From Clavibacter sp. VKM Ac-2872 (GTDB lineage: Bacteria; Actinomycetota; Actinomycetes; Actinomycetales; Microbacteriaceae): DNA of 64,000 nucleotides. Both the position numbers and the translations under genes were made by a program. This document shows, one piece after another, positions 25,385-34,292 of this stretch (positions are counted from its first letter, which is position 1; the number at the start of each line of letters is the position of its first letter). The stretch covers positions 2,027,069 to 2,091,068 of the forward strand of contig NZ_JADKRR010000001.1 in NCBI RefSeq assembly GCF_015351105.1, in the 5' to 3' direction. Under the pieces are notes generated by a model. It did not search any database. It was given only the letters and a program-made list of their open reading frames with translations, and was not told where the DNA came from.

Positions 25385-27145
25385 ATGGCGCGACGCGCGC
25401 TCGCCGAGCCGCCCCGTCCCCCGCGGACGGTCCGCCCCCGGGTGGGCCTCCCCCGCGGCATCGCCGCCCGGCTGCTGGTCGTCCAGCTCGCGGTCCTGCT
25501 CCTCGTCGCCGTCGTCGCGACCACGGCGCTCTGGGCCGACTCGCGGCAGCGCGCCGAGCAGGCCGCGGCGGACCGGAGCCTGGCCGTCGCGACGACCGTG
25601 GCCGACTCGCCGCGGGTGGCGGAGGGGCTCGCGTCCGCGGATCCCACGGCCGCCCTGCTCGACTACTCGCTCGACGTGACGCGCGACACCGGGGTCGACT
25701 TCGTCACGATCATGGACCGCGACACCGTGCGCGTGACCCACCCGGACCCCGACGAGATCGGCCGCAGGTACCTCGGCACGACGGGACCCGCGCTCGCCGG
25801 GCGGTCGCTGACCGAGACCTTCACGGGGACGCTCGGGCCGAGCGTGCGCGCGGTGGTGCCCGTGCGCGGCGCGGACGGCGGCATCGTGGGGCTGGTCGCG
25901 GCCGGCGTCACCGTCGACCGCGTCACGGAGGTGCTCGGCGCGCGCCTGCCGGGGCTCGTCGGCACGGTCGGGGCGCTCGCGCTCCTCCTCGCGGCCGGGG
26001 CCGTGCTCCTCAGCCGCTCGCTCGAGCGGACGACGTGGGGGCTGGGGCCCGAGGAGATGGCGCGCATGCTCGCGTACTACGAGTCGGTGCTGCACTCCGT
26101 CGGCGAGGGGATCGTGCTCGTCGACCGCGACCGTCGGCTCGTGCTGCACAACGACCAGGCGGCCGAGCTGCTCGACCTGGAGCTCGATCCCGCCTCAGGT
26201 CCCGTCGAGGTCCGCGCGCTGGGGCTGCCGCCCGCGATCGAGCGGCTGCTCCTCGAGGGCGCCACGGCCGACGAGGTCGTGCACCTGCCGGGAGGGCGCG
26301 TCCTCGTCGTGACGCAGCGGCCCGCGCTGCCCACCGGCCGCACCGGGAGCGCCGCGCGGCTCGGCACGGTGACGACGCTGCGCGACCGGACCGAGATCCA
26401 GCGCCTCTCGGGCGAGCTCGCGACGCTGCGCACCCTCTCCGACGCCATGCGCGCGCAGACCCACGAGTTCGCCAACCGGCTGCACACGATCGTGTCGCTC
26501 ATCGAGCTGGAGCGGCCCCGCGAGGCGCTCGCCCTCGCGGCGGCGGAGCTCGAGACGGATCGCCGCGCGTCGGAGGGCGGGCTGGCGGCGGAGGCGGATC
26601 CCGTGGTGCGGGCGCTCGTGCGCGGCAAGACGGCGCAGGCGGCCGAGCGCGGCGTGGAGCTGTCGGTGCGCGTCGCCGCGGGGACGGGCGACCCGGCCGT
26701 GCCCGCGACGGAGCTCGTGACGATCGTGGGGAACCTCGTGGACAACGCCATCGACGCGGCCGCCGACCCGTCCGTCGCGACGGCGCGCGGGGACGACCGC
26801 GGGCGGGTGGAGCTGTCGCTGTCGCGGACGGAGGCGGGCGGGCTCGTCGTCGAGGTGGCGGACGACGGGCCGGGCGTGGATCCCGCGGTGCGGCCGCGCG
26901 TGCTGGAGTTCGGGGTCACGACCAAGTCGGGCGACGGCGGACCGCGCGGAGTGGGGCTGGCGCTCGTGGCGCGCTCGGCCGCGCGGCTCGGCGGGCGGGT
27001 GGAGGTGGGCGACGCCGACGCGCCGCTGGGCGGGGCGCGCGTGCGGGTCGTGCTGCCCGCGGATCCCGCCGCCGACTCCCGGGCGGACGACCCGACCGGC
27101 CTCCGCGACGGCGACGGCGCCCACGACGGCGGGGTCCCCGCGTGA
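25385..27145 (+). CDS. CitA/DcuS-type sensor histidine kinase
   Basis: A membrane sensor kinase of 586 residues. One membrane helix (about 29-51) is followed by an extracytoplasmic PAS-like sensor domain, a second helix (about 195-215) and a cytoplasmic PAS domain. The dimerisation helix carries the phospho-accepting His360 in THEFANRLHT. The ATPase domain has NLVDNAIDAA (N box) and GDGGPRGVGLALV (G box). This layout matches kinases that sense citrate or C4-dicarboxylates outside the cell. GGGGGCAGC precedes the ATG at 25385. The divergent dctA gene supports a dicarboxylate signal; the exact ligand is inferred. Confidence 0.9.
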   Translation: MARRALAEPPRPPRTVRPRVGLPRGIAARLLVVQLAVLLLVAVVATTALWADSRQRAEQAAADRSLAVATTVADSPRVAEGLASADPTAALLDYSLDVTRDTGVDFVTIMDRDTVRVTHPDPDEIGRRYLGTTGPALAGRSLTETFTGTLGPSVRAVVPVRGADGGIVGLVAAGVTVDRVTEVLGARLPGLVGTVGALALLLAAGAVLLSRSLERTTWGLGPEEMARMLAYYESVLHSVGEGIVLVDRDRRLVLHNDQAAELLDLELDPASGPVEVRALGLPPAIERLLLEGATADEVVHLPGGRVLVVTQRPALPTGRTGSAARLGTVTTLRDRTEIQRLSGELATLRTLSDAMRAQTHEFANRLHTIVSLIELERPREALALAAAELETDRRASEGGLAAEADPVVRALVRGKTAQAAERGVELSVRVAAGTGDPAVPATELVTIVGNLVDNAIDAAADPSVATARGDDRGRVELSLSRTEAGGLVVEVADDGPGVDPAVRPRVLEFGVTTKSGDGGPRGVGLALVARSAARLGGRVEVGDADAPLGGARVRVVLPADPAADSRADDPTGLRDGDGAHDGGVPA

Positions 27146-27846
27146 TCCGGGTGCTGGTCGTGGACGACGACGCGCTGACCGCCGAGGCCCACGCCCTCTA
27201 CGTCGGTCGGCTCGAGGGATTCCAGGTCGCCGGCGTCGCGCACACGGGCGGTGAGGCGCTCCGGCGCGTGGCGGAGGCCGGGCCGGACGGGATCGACCTG
27301 GTCCTGCTCGACATGACGCTGCCCGACATGCACGGCCTCGAGGTGTGCCGCCGCCTCCGCGCCGCCGGACGCGCGACCGACGTCGTGGCCGTGACCGCGG
27401 TGCGCGACCAGGCCGTCGTCCGCAGCTCGGTGACGGCGGGCATCGTGCAGTACCTCATCAAGCCGTTCACGTTCGCGGCCTTCGCCGAGAAGATGGCGGC
27501 GTACGTCGGCTACCGCGAGGGGCTCGGCGCGGGCAGCGGCAGCACGACCCAGCTGCAGGTGGACCGGGCGCTCGCGGCGCTGCGCTCCCCCGCGGCCGAC
27601 GCGCGCCTCCCCAAGGGCATGTCGGCGGAGACGCTCGACCTCGTGCGCGGGATCGCGCAGGGCGACGGATCCGCGAGGGCTGCCGCCGAGGGCGTCTCGG
27701 CCGCGGAGGTGTCGGGCGCGCTCGACGTGTCGCGCGTGACGGCGCGTCGGTACCTCGAGTACCTGGCCGACGTGGGTCAGGTGGAGCGGGTGCCGCGCTA
27801 CGGCACGCCCGGCCGGCCCGAGCTCGGGTACCGCTGGACGAGCTGA
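27142..27846 (+). CDS. CitB/DcuR-type response regulator
   Basis: This 234-residue response regulator starts at a GTG that overlaps the kinase stop (GTGA). The receiver domain has the acidic pocket VVDDD (7-10), phosphorylated Asp57 in LVLLDMTLPDMHG and a conserved Lys in YLIKPF near 107. The C-terminal helix-turn-helix (VSAAEVSGALDVSRVTARRY) is of the DcuR/CitB kind, not OmpR or NarL. With the adjoining kinase it should activate dctA, which faces the other way beyond the sensor gene. Confidence 0.92.
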   Translation: MIRVLVVDDDALTAEAHALYVGRLEGFQVAGVAHTGGEALRRVAEAGPDGIDLVLLDMTLPDMHGLEVCRRLRAAGRATDVVAVTAVRDQAVVRSSVTAGIVQYLIKPFTFAAFAEKMAAYVGYREGLGAGSGSTTQLQVDRALAALRSPAADARLPKGMSAETLDLVRGIAQGDGSARAAAEGVSAAEVSGALDVSRVTARRYLEYLADVGQVERVPRYGTPGRPELGYRWTS

Positions 27847-27939
27847 GGCACCGTACGCGACGGGACGCGATCGCGCGACCCCCGCCCCGGATCCGCTGCG
27901 ACCCGGGACGATGTCGCCGCCCCGTGCGAGTCTCGGACC

Positions 27940-28986
27940 ATGAGACGCACCATCCTCCCGCCGTACCTGCTGACCCGCCTCGCCGAGGCCGACCCCGATC
28001 ACCTGGCCGCCGCCCGCCAGGCCGCCCGCCGCGCCCTCCGCGACCAGGGGCCCCTCATCCACGACCGGCGCGGGCCGGGCGCCGAGCCGGACCCGTCGGC
28101 GCTCGCGGAGCGGGACCCGTCGGGGATCCACCGCACCATCTCCGACGCGGGGAACCGCGAGGAGCTGCCCGGCCGCACGGTGCGCGTCGAGGGCGCGCCC
28201 GACACGGGCGACGCCCAGGTCGACGAGGCCTACGCGGGGCTCGGCGCGACGTACTCCCTCTTCTCCGAGGTCTACGGCAGGGAGTCGCTCGACGACCGCG
28301 GCCTGCCGCTGCTCGCGACCGTGCACTACGGCGAGGAGTACGACAACGCCTTCTGGGACGGCACGCGCATGGTCTTCGGCGACGGCGACGGCGAGGTCTT
28401 CGCGCCCTTCACGCGCTCGCTCACGGTCATCGGGCACGAGCTGGCCCACGGGGTCACCGAGCTCACCCTCGGCCTCGTCTACCAGGGGCAGTCGGGCGCG
28501 CTCAACGAGTCCATCTCCGACGTCTTCGGCGTGCTCGTGGAGCAGCACGCGCTCGGCCAGACGGCGGACGCGGCGACCTGGCTCGTCGGGGCGGAGCTGT
28601 TCCTCGACCGGTCGACGGGCCTCGCGCTCCGCTCGATGCGCGCGCCCGGGACGGCCTACGACGACGACGTGCTCGGCAAGGACCCGCAGCCCGCGCACAT
28701 GGACGACTACGTGGAGACCCGGGAGGACAACGGCGGCGTGCACATCAACTCCGGGATCCCGAACCGCGCCTTCTTCCTCGCGGCCACCGGGATCGGCGGC
28801 GAGGCCTGGGAGGGCGCCGGCCGCGTCTGGTACGACGTGATCGAAGCCGGCGCCGTGCGCGCCGACGCCGACTTCCGGGCCTTCGCGCGGGCCACGGTCG
28901 ACGCCGCCGCGGCGCGGTACGGTGAGGGCGCGTCCGAGGTCGCCGCGGTCCAGGCGGCGTGGGAGGGCGTCGGGATCGAGGTCTAG
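27940..28986 (+). CDS. M4 (protealysin/thermolysin-like) metalloprotease
   Basis: This 348-residue zinc protease has the short protealysin-type N-terminal propeptide with the PPYLL motif (7-11). The zinc site is HELAHG (His166, His170, catalytic Glu167), with the third ligand Glu190 in LNESISDVFG and the proton donor His in GGVHINSGIPNRAF. No signal peptide is visible, as in protealysins, which are thought to work inside the cell or leave it by an unusual route. The next gene starts right after the stop and encodes an emfourin-like inhibitor, so protease and inhibitor form one operon. Confidence 0.93.
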   Translation: MRRTILPPYLLTRLAEADPDHLAAARQAARRALRDQGPLIHDRRGPGAEPDPSALAERDPSGIHRTISDAGNREELPGRTVRVEGAPDTGDAQVDEAYAGLGATYSLFSEVYGRESLDDRGLPLLATVHYGEEYDNAFWDGTRMVFGDGDGEVFAPFTRSLTVIGHELAHGVTELTLGLVYQGQSGALNESISDVFGVLVEQHALGQTADAATWLVGAELFLDRSTGLALRSMRAPGTAYDDDVLGKDPQPAHMDDYVETREDNGGVHINSGIPNRAFFLAATGIGGEAWEGAGRVWYDVIEAGAVRADADFRAFARATVDAAAARYGEGASEVAAVQAAWEGVGIEV

Positions 28987-29259
28987 GTGGAGATCGCCGT
29001 GTCGCGCACGGGCGGGGTGACGGGCATGACCCGCACCTGGTCGGTGCGCGTGGACGACGGCGCGGCCGAGTGGGACGACCTCGTGGACGCCTGCCCGTGG
29101 GACGAGCCCGCCGTGCCCGCGCCGGGCGCCGACCGCTTCGTCTACCTCGTGCGCGCGGGCGACCGCGAGGCGCGCCTCGGCGAGGCCGCGGTCGACGGCC
29201 CGTGGCGTCGGCTCGTCGACCGGGTGCGCGACGCGTCCCGTGAGAGCCTCGGAGGATGA
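28987..29259 (+). CDS. Emfourin-like inhibitor of M4 proteases
   Basis: This 90-residue protein starts with GTG directly after the protease stop codon. The pattern (IAVSRTGGVTGMTRTWSV near the start, then PAPGADRFVYLV and a helical end PWRRLVDRVRDASRE) fits emfourin, a slow tight-binding inhibitor encoded beside protealysins. Its likely role is to keep the neighbouring M4 protease inactive in the cytoplasm. The assignment rests on sequence pattern and operon context. The zero-base spacing points to translational coupling and matched amounts of enzyme and inhibitor. The next gene overlaps its stop by 4 bases. Confidence 0.85.
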   Translation: MEIAVSRTGGVTGMTRTWSVRVDDGAAEWDDLVDACPWDEPAVPAPGADRFVYLVRAGDREARLGEAAVDGPWRRLVDRVRDASRESLGG

Positions 29260-30116
29260 CGCCGCCTCCTCCCGCCGACGACCGCTACGGACAGGACGTG
29301 CTCGCCGCCGGCTGGCGCGGCCCCGCGAAGAAGGCCCCGCGGCCGCAGGACGCGACGCGCGACCTCGTGGTCGAGGAGCTGTCCACCGGGTTCTGCGGCG
29401 CGATCGTCCGCGTCGAGTCGGGGATGGTCGTGCTCGAGGACTACAAGCGGAAGCAGCGCACGTTCCCGCTCGGCGGGTCCTTCCTGCTCGAGGGCGAGCC
29501 CGTCGCCCTGCGCGTGCCCCGCGCCGCGCCCGCCGGTCCTGCGCGGACGGCCTCCGGATCGCTCGCGGTCGCCGACCGGCAGGCCCGCGTGGCGCTGCCC
29601 AGCCGGATCTTCGTGGAGGGCCGGCACGACGCCGAGCTCGTGGAGAAGGTGTGGGGCGAGGACCTCCGCATCGAGGGCGTCGTCGTCGAGTACCTCGAGG
29701 GCGTCGACCACCTCGACGAGGAGCTCGACCGCTTCCGCCCCGGGAAGGGGCGCCGCGTGGGCGTGCTCGTCGACCACCTCGTGCCCGGGTCCAAGGAGAG
29801 CCGGATCGCCGAGGCCGTCGCCCGCGGACCGCACCGGGCGCACGCGCTCGTGGTCGGGCACCCCTACGTGGACGTCTGGCAGTCGGTGAAGCCCGGGCGG
29901 CTCGGCCTCCGCGAGTGGCCCGTGATCCCGCGGAACGTCGAGTGGAAGCACGGCATCTGCGCTGCGCTCGGCTGGCCGCACGACGAGCAGGCGGACATCG
30001 CGCGGGCGTGGCAGCGGATCCTCGGGCAGGTGCGCTCGTACCAGGACCTCGAGCCGGCGCTGCTCGGCCGGGTGGAGCAGCTCATCGACTTCGTGACGGA
30101 CCCCGCGGGGCGCTAG
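29256..30116 (+). CDS. DUF3097 family protein
   Basis: This 286-residue protein belongs to DUF3097, a conserved actinobacterial family of unknown function. Recognisable segments are DYKRKQRTFPLGGSFLLEG in the N-terminal half, RIFVEGRHDAELVEKVWGED in the middle and GVLVDHLVPGSKES. The central part has the look of a Toprim-like nuclease or primase fold, with its acidic residues in VEGRHDAE and VLVDH, but activity has not been shown to my knowledge. The start ATG overlaps the emfourin stop (ATGA), although no functional link to the protease pair is evident. Confidence 0.87.
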   Translation: MTPPPPADDRYGQDVLAAGWRGPAKKAPRPQDATRDLVVEELSTGFCGAIVRVESGMVVLEDYKRKQRTFPLGGSFLLEGEPVALRVPRAAPAGPARTASGSLAVADRQARVALPSRIFVEGRHDAELVEKVWGEDLRIEGVVVEYLEGVDHLDEELDRFRPGKGRRVGVLVDHLVPGSKESRIAEAVARGPHRAHALVVGHPYVDVWQSVKPGRLGLREWPVIPRNVEWKHGICAALGWPHDEQADIARAWQRILGQVRSYQDLEPALLGRVEQLIDFVTDPAGR

Positions 30117-30125
30117 CGCCGCGGA

Positions 30126-31199
30126 TCAGGCGGGCGCGGCCGCCGTGTCGCCGATGCGCACGTGCACCGGCAGCACGACGTCCGCCGGCGCCCGGCCCGC
30201 GAGCAGCTCGCCGACCATGCGCCCGGCGCGCACCCCGCGGTCGTGCAGCGGCTGCTCCACGGTCGTGAGCTGGCGCTCGAGCCACGGCAGGTGCGCGCCG
30301 TCGAAGCCCGTGACGGTGAGGTCCTCGGGCACGCGCAGGCCGCGGGCCGCGGCGGCGCGGATGGCGCTCGCGGCGAGCATGTCGTTCTGCGCGAGGATCG
30401 CCGTGGGCCGCGACGGCAGGTCGAGCAGCACGCCCGCGGCGCGCTCCCCCGCCTCCAGGTCGCGCCCGCCCGCCTCGACGCGCACGGCGTCGGGGAAGAC
30501 GCTGCGCGCGGCGCGGAGCCGCTCGCGGATCGTGCGGTTGACGATCTCCTCGAGACCGCGTCCCACGGGGATCACGGGGCCGGGCGGGCCGTCCTCCTCG
30601 ATCCGCGTGGTGCGCATCAGCACGGCGACGCGGCGGTGGCCGAGGGCGCGCACATGACGGGCGAGCTCGCCCATGCCGCGGGCGTCGTCGATGTCGACCA
30701 CGGCGACGCCCTCCCCGTGCGGGCCCTCGACGCCGACCATGGGGATCCGTCGCGCGCGCAGCCCGGGCAGGAGCGCGTCCACCTCCTCGCCGCGGGTGAG
30801 GAACACGACGGCGTCGACGGGCATGCCCTCGAGCAGGGGCGCGGATCCCTCGCGCGGCTCCCGTCGGCCCGGCAGCAGCAGCTGGCCCACGTCGAGCTCG
30901 TCGAGCGCCTCGCTGAGGCCCGCCATCGTCGCGAGCGCCACCGGGTTCTGGAACGCCCGGCGGATGCTGCCGGCGACCACGACGCCGACGATGCCGGTGC
31001 GGCCGCTCTTGAGGGACCTGGCCGTGGGATCCGGCCCCGCGTAGCCGATGCTGGCCGCGGCGCGCAGGATCCGGGCGCGGGTGGCGGGCGTGATCGAGCC
31101 GGTGCTGCGGTACGCGAGCGACGCCGTGGAGGTCGAGACGCCCGCGAGGGCGGCCACGTCGGCGAGGGTCACGGAGGTGCGCGGCGAGTTCCTCCTCAT
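30126..31199 (-). CDS. LacI family transcriptional regulator
   Basis: This 357-residue repressor-type regulator starts with a helix-turn-helix at about 10-35 (VTLADVAALAGVSTSTASLA). The hinge follows near 60 and a periplasmic-binding-protein-like ligand domain fills the rest. Such proteins control nearby uptake genes in response to a sugar-like ligand. It is divergent from the ABC import operon and probably represses it. The ATG at 31199 lies 7 bases after a TAGGGT -10 element, so its mRNA is probably leaderless. Two overlapping palindromes in the gap are candidate operators. The ligand is unknown; a polyol or glycerophosphodiester would fit the operon. Confidence 0.9.
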   Translation of the reverse strand: MRRNSPRTSVTLADVAALAGVSTSTASLAYRSTGSITPATRARILRAAASIGYAGPDPTARSLKSGRTGIVGVVVAGSIRRAFQNPVALATMAGLSEALDELDVGQLLLPGRREPREGSAPLLEGMPVDAVVFLTRGEEVDALLPGLRARRIPMVGVEGPHGEGVAVVDIDDARGMGELARHVRALGHRRVAVLMRTTRIEEDGPPGPVIPVGRGLEEIVNRTIRERLRAARSVFPDAVRVEAGGRDLEAGERAAGVLLDLPSRPTAILAQNDMLAASAIRAAAARGLRVPEDLTVTGFDGAHLPWLERQLTTVEQPLHDRGVRAGRMVGELLAGRAPADVVLPVHVRIGDTAAAPA

Positions 31200-31206
31200 G
31201 CGCCCC

Positions 31207-31212
31207 ACCCTA
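31207..31212 (-). promoter_or_regulatory. -10 element of the LacI-type regulator gene
   Basis: TAGGGT on the minus strand ends 7 bases before the ATG at 31199, again predicting a leaderless transcript. Confidence 0.6.
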
Positions 31213-31301
31213 TTGAGGCCCGGTCGGCCGCCGCGCGCGTTCGCCGCCGGGGACCGCGATCGCCACGTCCCGTTCACCCGCGGGCCACCGCGGCACCGCA
31301 C

Positions 31302-31326
31302 CATCGAAACGATGCGATCCGCATCG
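31302..31326. promoter_or_regulatory. Candidate operator: two overlapping palindromes
   Basis: CATCG-AAA-CGATG (31302-31314) and CGATGCG-ATC-CGCATCG (31310-31326) are two perfect inverted repeats that share five bases. They lie in the divergent gap between the LacI-type regulator and the ABC operon, 28 bases before the binding-protein start. The size suits a LacI-family operator. Binding is inferred from position only. Confidence 0.5.
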
Positions 31327-31353
31327 CTCCCCCAGCAGAAGGACACCCGACCC

Positions 31354-32520
31354 GTGATCCCCCGCCGTTCCCTCCTCGCCCTCGCCGCCGCCGCGTCCGC
31401 CGCGGTCGCGCTCGCGGGCTGCGCTCCCACCACGAGCACGCAGGCCCAGGCCCAGAACCACGCCGTCACCGACGCATCGGGTACCGCCCGCGTCTTCATC
31501 TCCGGCGACACCAACGTCCAGGCCCTCTGGGACGACGGGATCATCCCCGCGTTCGAGAAGGCGAACCCCGGCGCGTCCGTCACCACGACGCTCGACCTCC
31601 ACGGCGAGCACGACGCCCAGACCATGGCCACGCTCACCAGCTCGGTGCAGGGCGGATCCGACCCCGGCTACGACCTCATCGACGCGGGCTTCACCGCCGC
31701 GGCCGGCACCGGCGGGCTCCTCGCGCCCGTCTCCGCCGACACCATCCCGAACCTCGCGACCGTGCCCGACGCGACCGTCCAGTCCGGCGGCGGCTTCGGG
31801 ATCCCCTACCGCGCCTCGTCCGTGCTGCTCGCCTACGACTCCACGAAGGTGACCGACCCGCCCAAGACGCTCTCCGACCTGCTCTCCTGGATCCGCGCCA
31901 ACCCCGGCCAGTTCGCCTACAACTCCCCCTCCACCGGCGGATCCGGCCAGGCCTTCGTCACGACCGTCCTCGACACCCACGTCGACGACGCCACGCGCGA
32001 GAAGATGACGACCGGCTACGACCAGTCGCTCGAGAGCGCGTGGGACGCGGGCTTCGACGAGCTCAAGGGACTGAACTCCGCCATGTACCAGGGCGGCGTC
32101 TACCCCAACGGCAACAACCAGGTGCTCGACCTCCTGGGCACGGGCGCCATCGAGATGGCCCCGGTCTGGAGCGACCAGGTCATCACCGCGCAGAAGTCGG
32201 GCACGCTCCCGGCGACCGTCAAGTACGCGCAGATCTCCGACCCGGCGTTCACCGGCCACGCGTCCTTCCTGGGCATCCCCAAGACCGCCGAGCACCAGGA
32301 CGTCGCGCAGAAGCTCGCCGACTACGTGCTCTCCGCCGAGGGCCAGGCCATCATCGCCAGCACCATCGCGGGCTACCCGGTGATCTCCCTCGACCAGGTG
32401 CCCGCGGACCTCAAGGACCAGTTCGCCTCGGCCGACCCGTCGACGCTGCGCCCCGGCTACTACAGCCAGATGGCGTCGGACATGTCGAACCTCTGGGACC
32501 AGAAGGTCCCCGGCCAGTGA
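31354..32520 (+). CDS. ABC transporter substrate-binding lipoprotein
   Basis: This 388-residue extracellular solute-binding protein (family 1 type) has a short signal peptide ending in the lipobox LAGC (Cys23 from the GTG at 31354). An AGAAGGA ribosome-binding site lies about 9 bases upstream; an ATG further upstream lacks one. The mature protein captures the substrate outside the membrane. Ligand-contact segments such as GFGIPYRASSVLLAYDSTKV and AYNSPSTGGSG do not identify the substrate. The operon context (two permeases, an ATPase and a GDPD-IMPase fusion) suggests a glycerophosphodiester. It overlaps the permease start as GTGA. Confidence 0.88.
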   Translation: MIPRRSLLALAAAASAAVALAGCAPTTSTQAQAQNHAVTDASGTARVFISGDTNVQALWDDGIIPAFEKANPGASVTTTLDLHGEHDAQTMATLTSSVQGGSDPGYDLIDAGFTAAAGTGGLLAPVSADTIPNLATVPDATVQSGGGFGIPYRASSVLLAYDSTKVTDPPKTLSDLLSWIRANPGQFAYNSPSTGGSGQAFVTTVLDTHVDDATREKMTTGYDQSLESAWDAGFDELKGLNSAMYQGGVYPNGNNQVLDLLGTGAIEMAPVWSDQVITAQKSGTLPATVKYAQISDPAFTGHASFLGIPKTAEHQDVAQKLADYVLSAEGQAIIASTIAGYPVISLDQVPADLKDQFASADPSTLRPGYYSQMASDMSNLWDQKVPGQ

Positions 32521-33470
32521 CGGCCGTCCGGACGGCGGATCCCGCCGCCCGGGCCGCCCGCGCGCGGCGGGTCTCCCCGGAGACCCGCCGCGCCGGCGTC
32601 GGCCTGGCGCTCGCCCTCCCGCCCGCGCTCCTGCTGGCGTTCTTCGTCGGGATCCCCGTCGTGCTCGCCATCGGATTCAGCCTCGGCCACACGGGCGGCC
32701 TCAACAGCACGATCGCCACGATCGGCCTCGGGACCCGCACCGCGACGAGCTGGTGGGGGACGTTCGACGCCTACGTCGACGTGTTCACCGACCCGCGGTT
32801 CCTCCGCGACCTCGGCGTGACGGTCGTCGTGACCGTCCTCTCGACCGCGATCGTCATCGCCCTGTCCCTGGCGATCGCCCTCAATCTCCGCCTCCGCGGT
32901 GGCCGGCTCGCGTCCCTGTTCGCCGGGCTCGCGATCGTTCCCCTCTTCATCCCCGTGGTCATCGCGTCGTGGGCGATCCTCACCTTCTACTCGGGCGACG
33001 GCTTCGTGCGCACGGTCTTCGCGCTCGTCGGCCTCGACGGGCCGACGTGGGGCTACACGACCGTCGCGGTGGTCATCGGATCCGTGTGGACGAGCCTCCC
33101 GTTCGCCACGCTCATGGCGACCTCCGGCGTGCAGGGCATCCCGGACGCCATGATCGAGGCCGCGCGCGACGCGGGCGCCTCGACGTGGGCCATCGTCACG
33201 CGGGTGCTCGTGCCGCTCGCCGCCATCCCGCTCGTCATCGCGACGACGTTCACGGCGATCGGCGTGCTCGGCTCCTTCACGGTGCCGTACTTCACCGGGC
33301 CGAACGCGCCCAGCATGCTCGGCGTCGACATCTCGAAGTACTTCACGGGCTTCAACCACCCGCAGCAGTCGATCGTGATGGCGGTCGTGGTGTTCGTCCT
33401 CGCATCGGGCATCGCGTTCCTCTACGTCCGGGCCAACTTCCGGTCCGCGAAGAAGGAGGGCCGGGTCTGA
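32517..33470 (+). CDS. ABC transporter permease, first subunit
   Basis: A 317-residue inner-membrane permease with about six helices. The conserved cytoplasmic loop that docks the ATPase reads EAARDAGASTWAIVTRVLVP near residue 215. It starts with a GTG overlapping the binding-protein stop by 4 bases and ends overlapping the second permease by one base (TGATG), so the subunits are made together. The fold is that of importers for polyols, thiamine, iron, phosphonates and glycerol phosphates; the sequence alone does not choose between them. Confidence 0.9.
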   Translation: MTAVRTADPAARAARARRVSPETRRAGVGLALALPPALLLAFFVGIPVVLAIGFSLGHTGGLNSTIATIGLGTRTATSWWGTFDAYVDVFTDPRFLRDLGVTVVVTVLSTAIVIALSLAIALNLRLRGGRLASLFAGLAIVPLFIPVVIASWAILTFYSGDGFVRTVFALVGLDGPTWGYTTVAVVIGSVWTSLPFATLMATSGVQGIPDAMIEAARDAGASTWAIVTRVLVPLAAIPLVIATTFTAIGVLGSFTVPYFTGPNAPSMLGVDISKYFTGFNHPQQSIVMAVVVFVLASGIAFLYVRANFRSAKKEGRV

Positions 33471-34285
33471 TGCGCGCTCTCCTCTCCGCCCGCGGGTGGA
33501 TCCAGGCGGCCCTGTTCGCGGTCGTCGCGGTCTTCATCCTCGGCCCGCTGCTCTGGCTCGCGGCGCACGCGTTCGCGACGAGCTGGGACTACCCGAGCCT
33601 CGTGCCCGCCGGCCTCACGCTCGACTGGTGGCGCGTGGTGTTCGAGGACGCCGAGCTCGCCGCGGCCGTCCGCAACTCGCTGTACTTCGCGCCCATCACG
33701 GTGCTCGTCTCGGCCCTGGTGTGCCTGCCGGCCGCGTACGCGTTCTCGCGGTTCTCGTTCCCGGGCCGGCGGATCCTGCTGGTGGGCCTGTTCGCCACCA
33801 ACGCGTTCCCCAAGATGGGCCTCTTCGTGTCGATGGCGTCCCTGTTCTACGGGCTGCACCTCATGAACACGATCACGGGCATCGTCATCGTGCAGCTCAT
33901 CGGGACCGTCGTGTTCATGACCTGGATCCCGGCCGCCGCGTTCAGCGCCGTGCCGCGCTCCCTCGAGGAGGCCGCGCGCGACGCGGGCGCCGGACGCGTG
34001 CGGACGTTCCTGCACGTGACCCTGCCGCTCGCGCTGCCCGGGATCCTCGTGGCCGTGCTCATGTCGTTCCTCGCCGCGTTCGACGAGGCGCAGGGCACCT
34101 ACCTCGTGGGCGCGCCCGTCTACATGACGATGCCGACCGAGATGTACTCGCTCGTCCTCAACCACCCGAAGCAGGTCGCCGCCGTGTTCGCGATCCTCCT
34201 CTCCGTCCCCTCCGTCGCCCTCCTCCTGCTCGCCCGCCGCCACATCATGGGCGGGCGTCTGGCCGAGGGCTTCCAGATCCGTTAG
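33470..34285 (+). CDS. ABC transporter permease, second subunit
   Basis: This 271-residue permease has six predicted helices and the ATPase-docking loop EEAARDAGAGRVRTFLHVTLPL near residue 170. It pairs with the preceding permease to form the membrane pore. The C-terminus (GGRLAEGFQIR) is that of MalG/UgpE-like subunits, which handle sugars and glycerol phosphates, consistent with the last gene of the operon. Seven bases separate it from the ATPase gene. Confidence 0.9.
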   Translation: MRALLSARGWIQAALFAVVAVFILGPLLWLAAHAFATSWDYPSLVPAGLTLDWWRVVFEDAELAAAVRNSLYFAPITVLVSALVCLPAAYAFSRFSFPGRRILLVGLFATNAFPKMGLFVSMASLFYGLHLMNTITGIVIVQLIGTVVFMTWIPAAAFSAVPRSLEEAARDAGAGRVRTFLHVTLPLALPGILVAVLMSFLAAFDEAQGTYLVGAPVYMTMPTEMYSLVLNHPKQVAAVFAILLSVPSVALLLLARRHIMGGRLAEGFQIR

Positions 34286-34292
34286 GCCGGCC

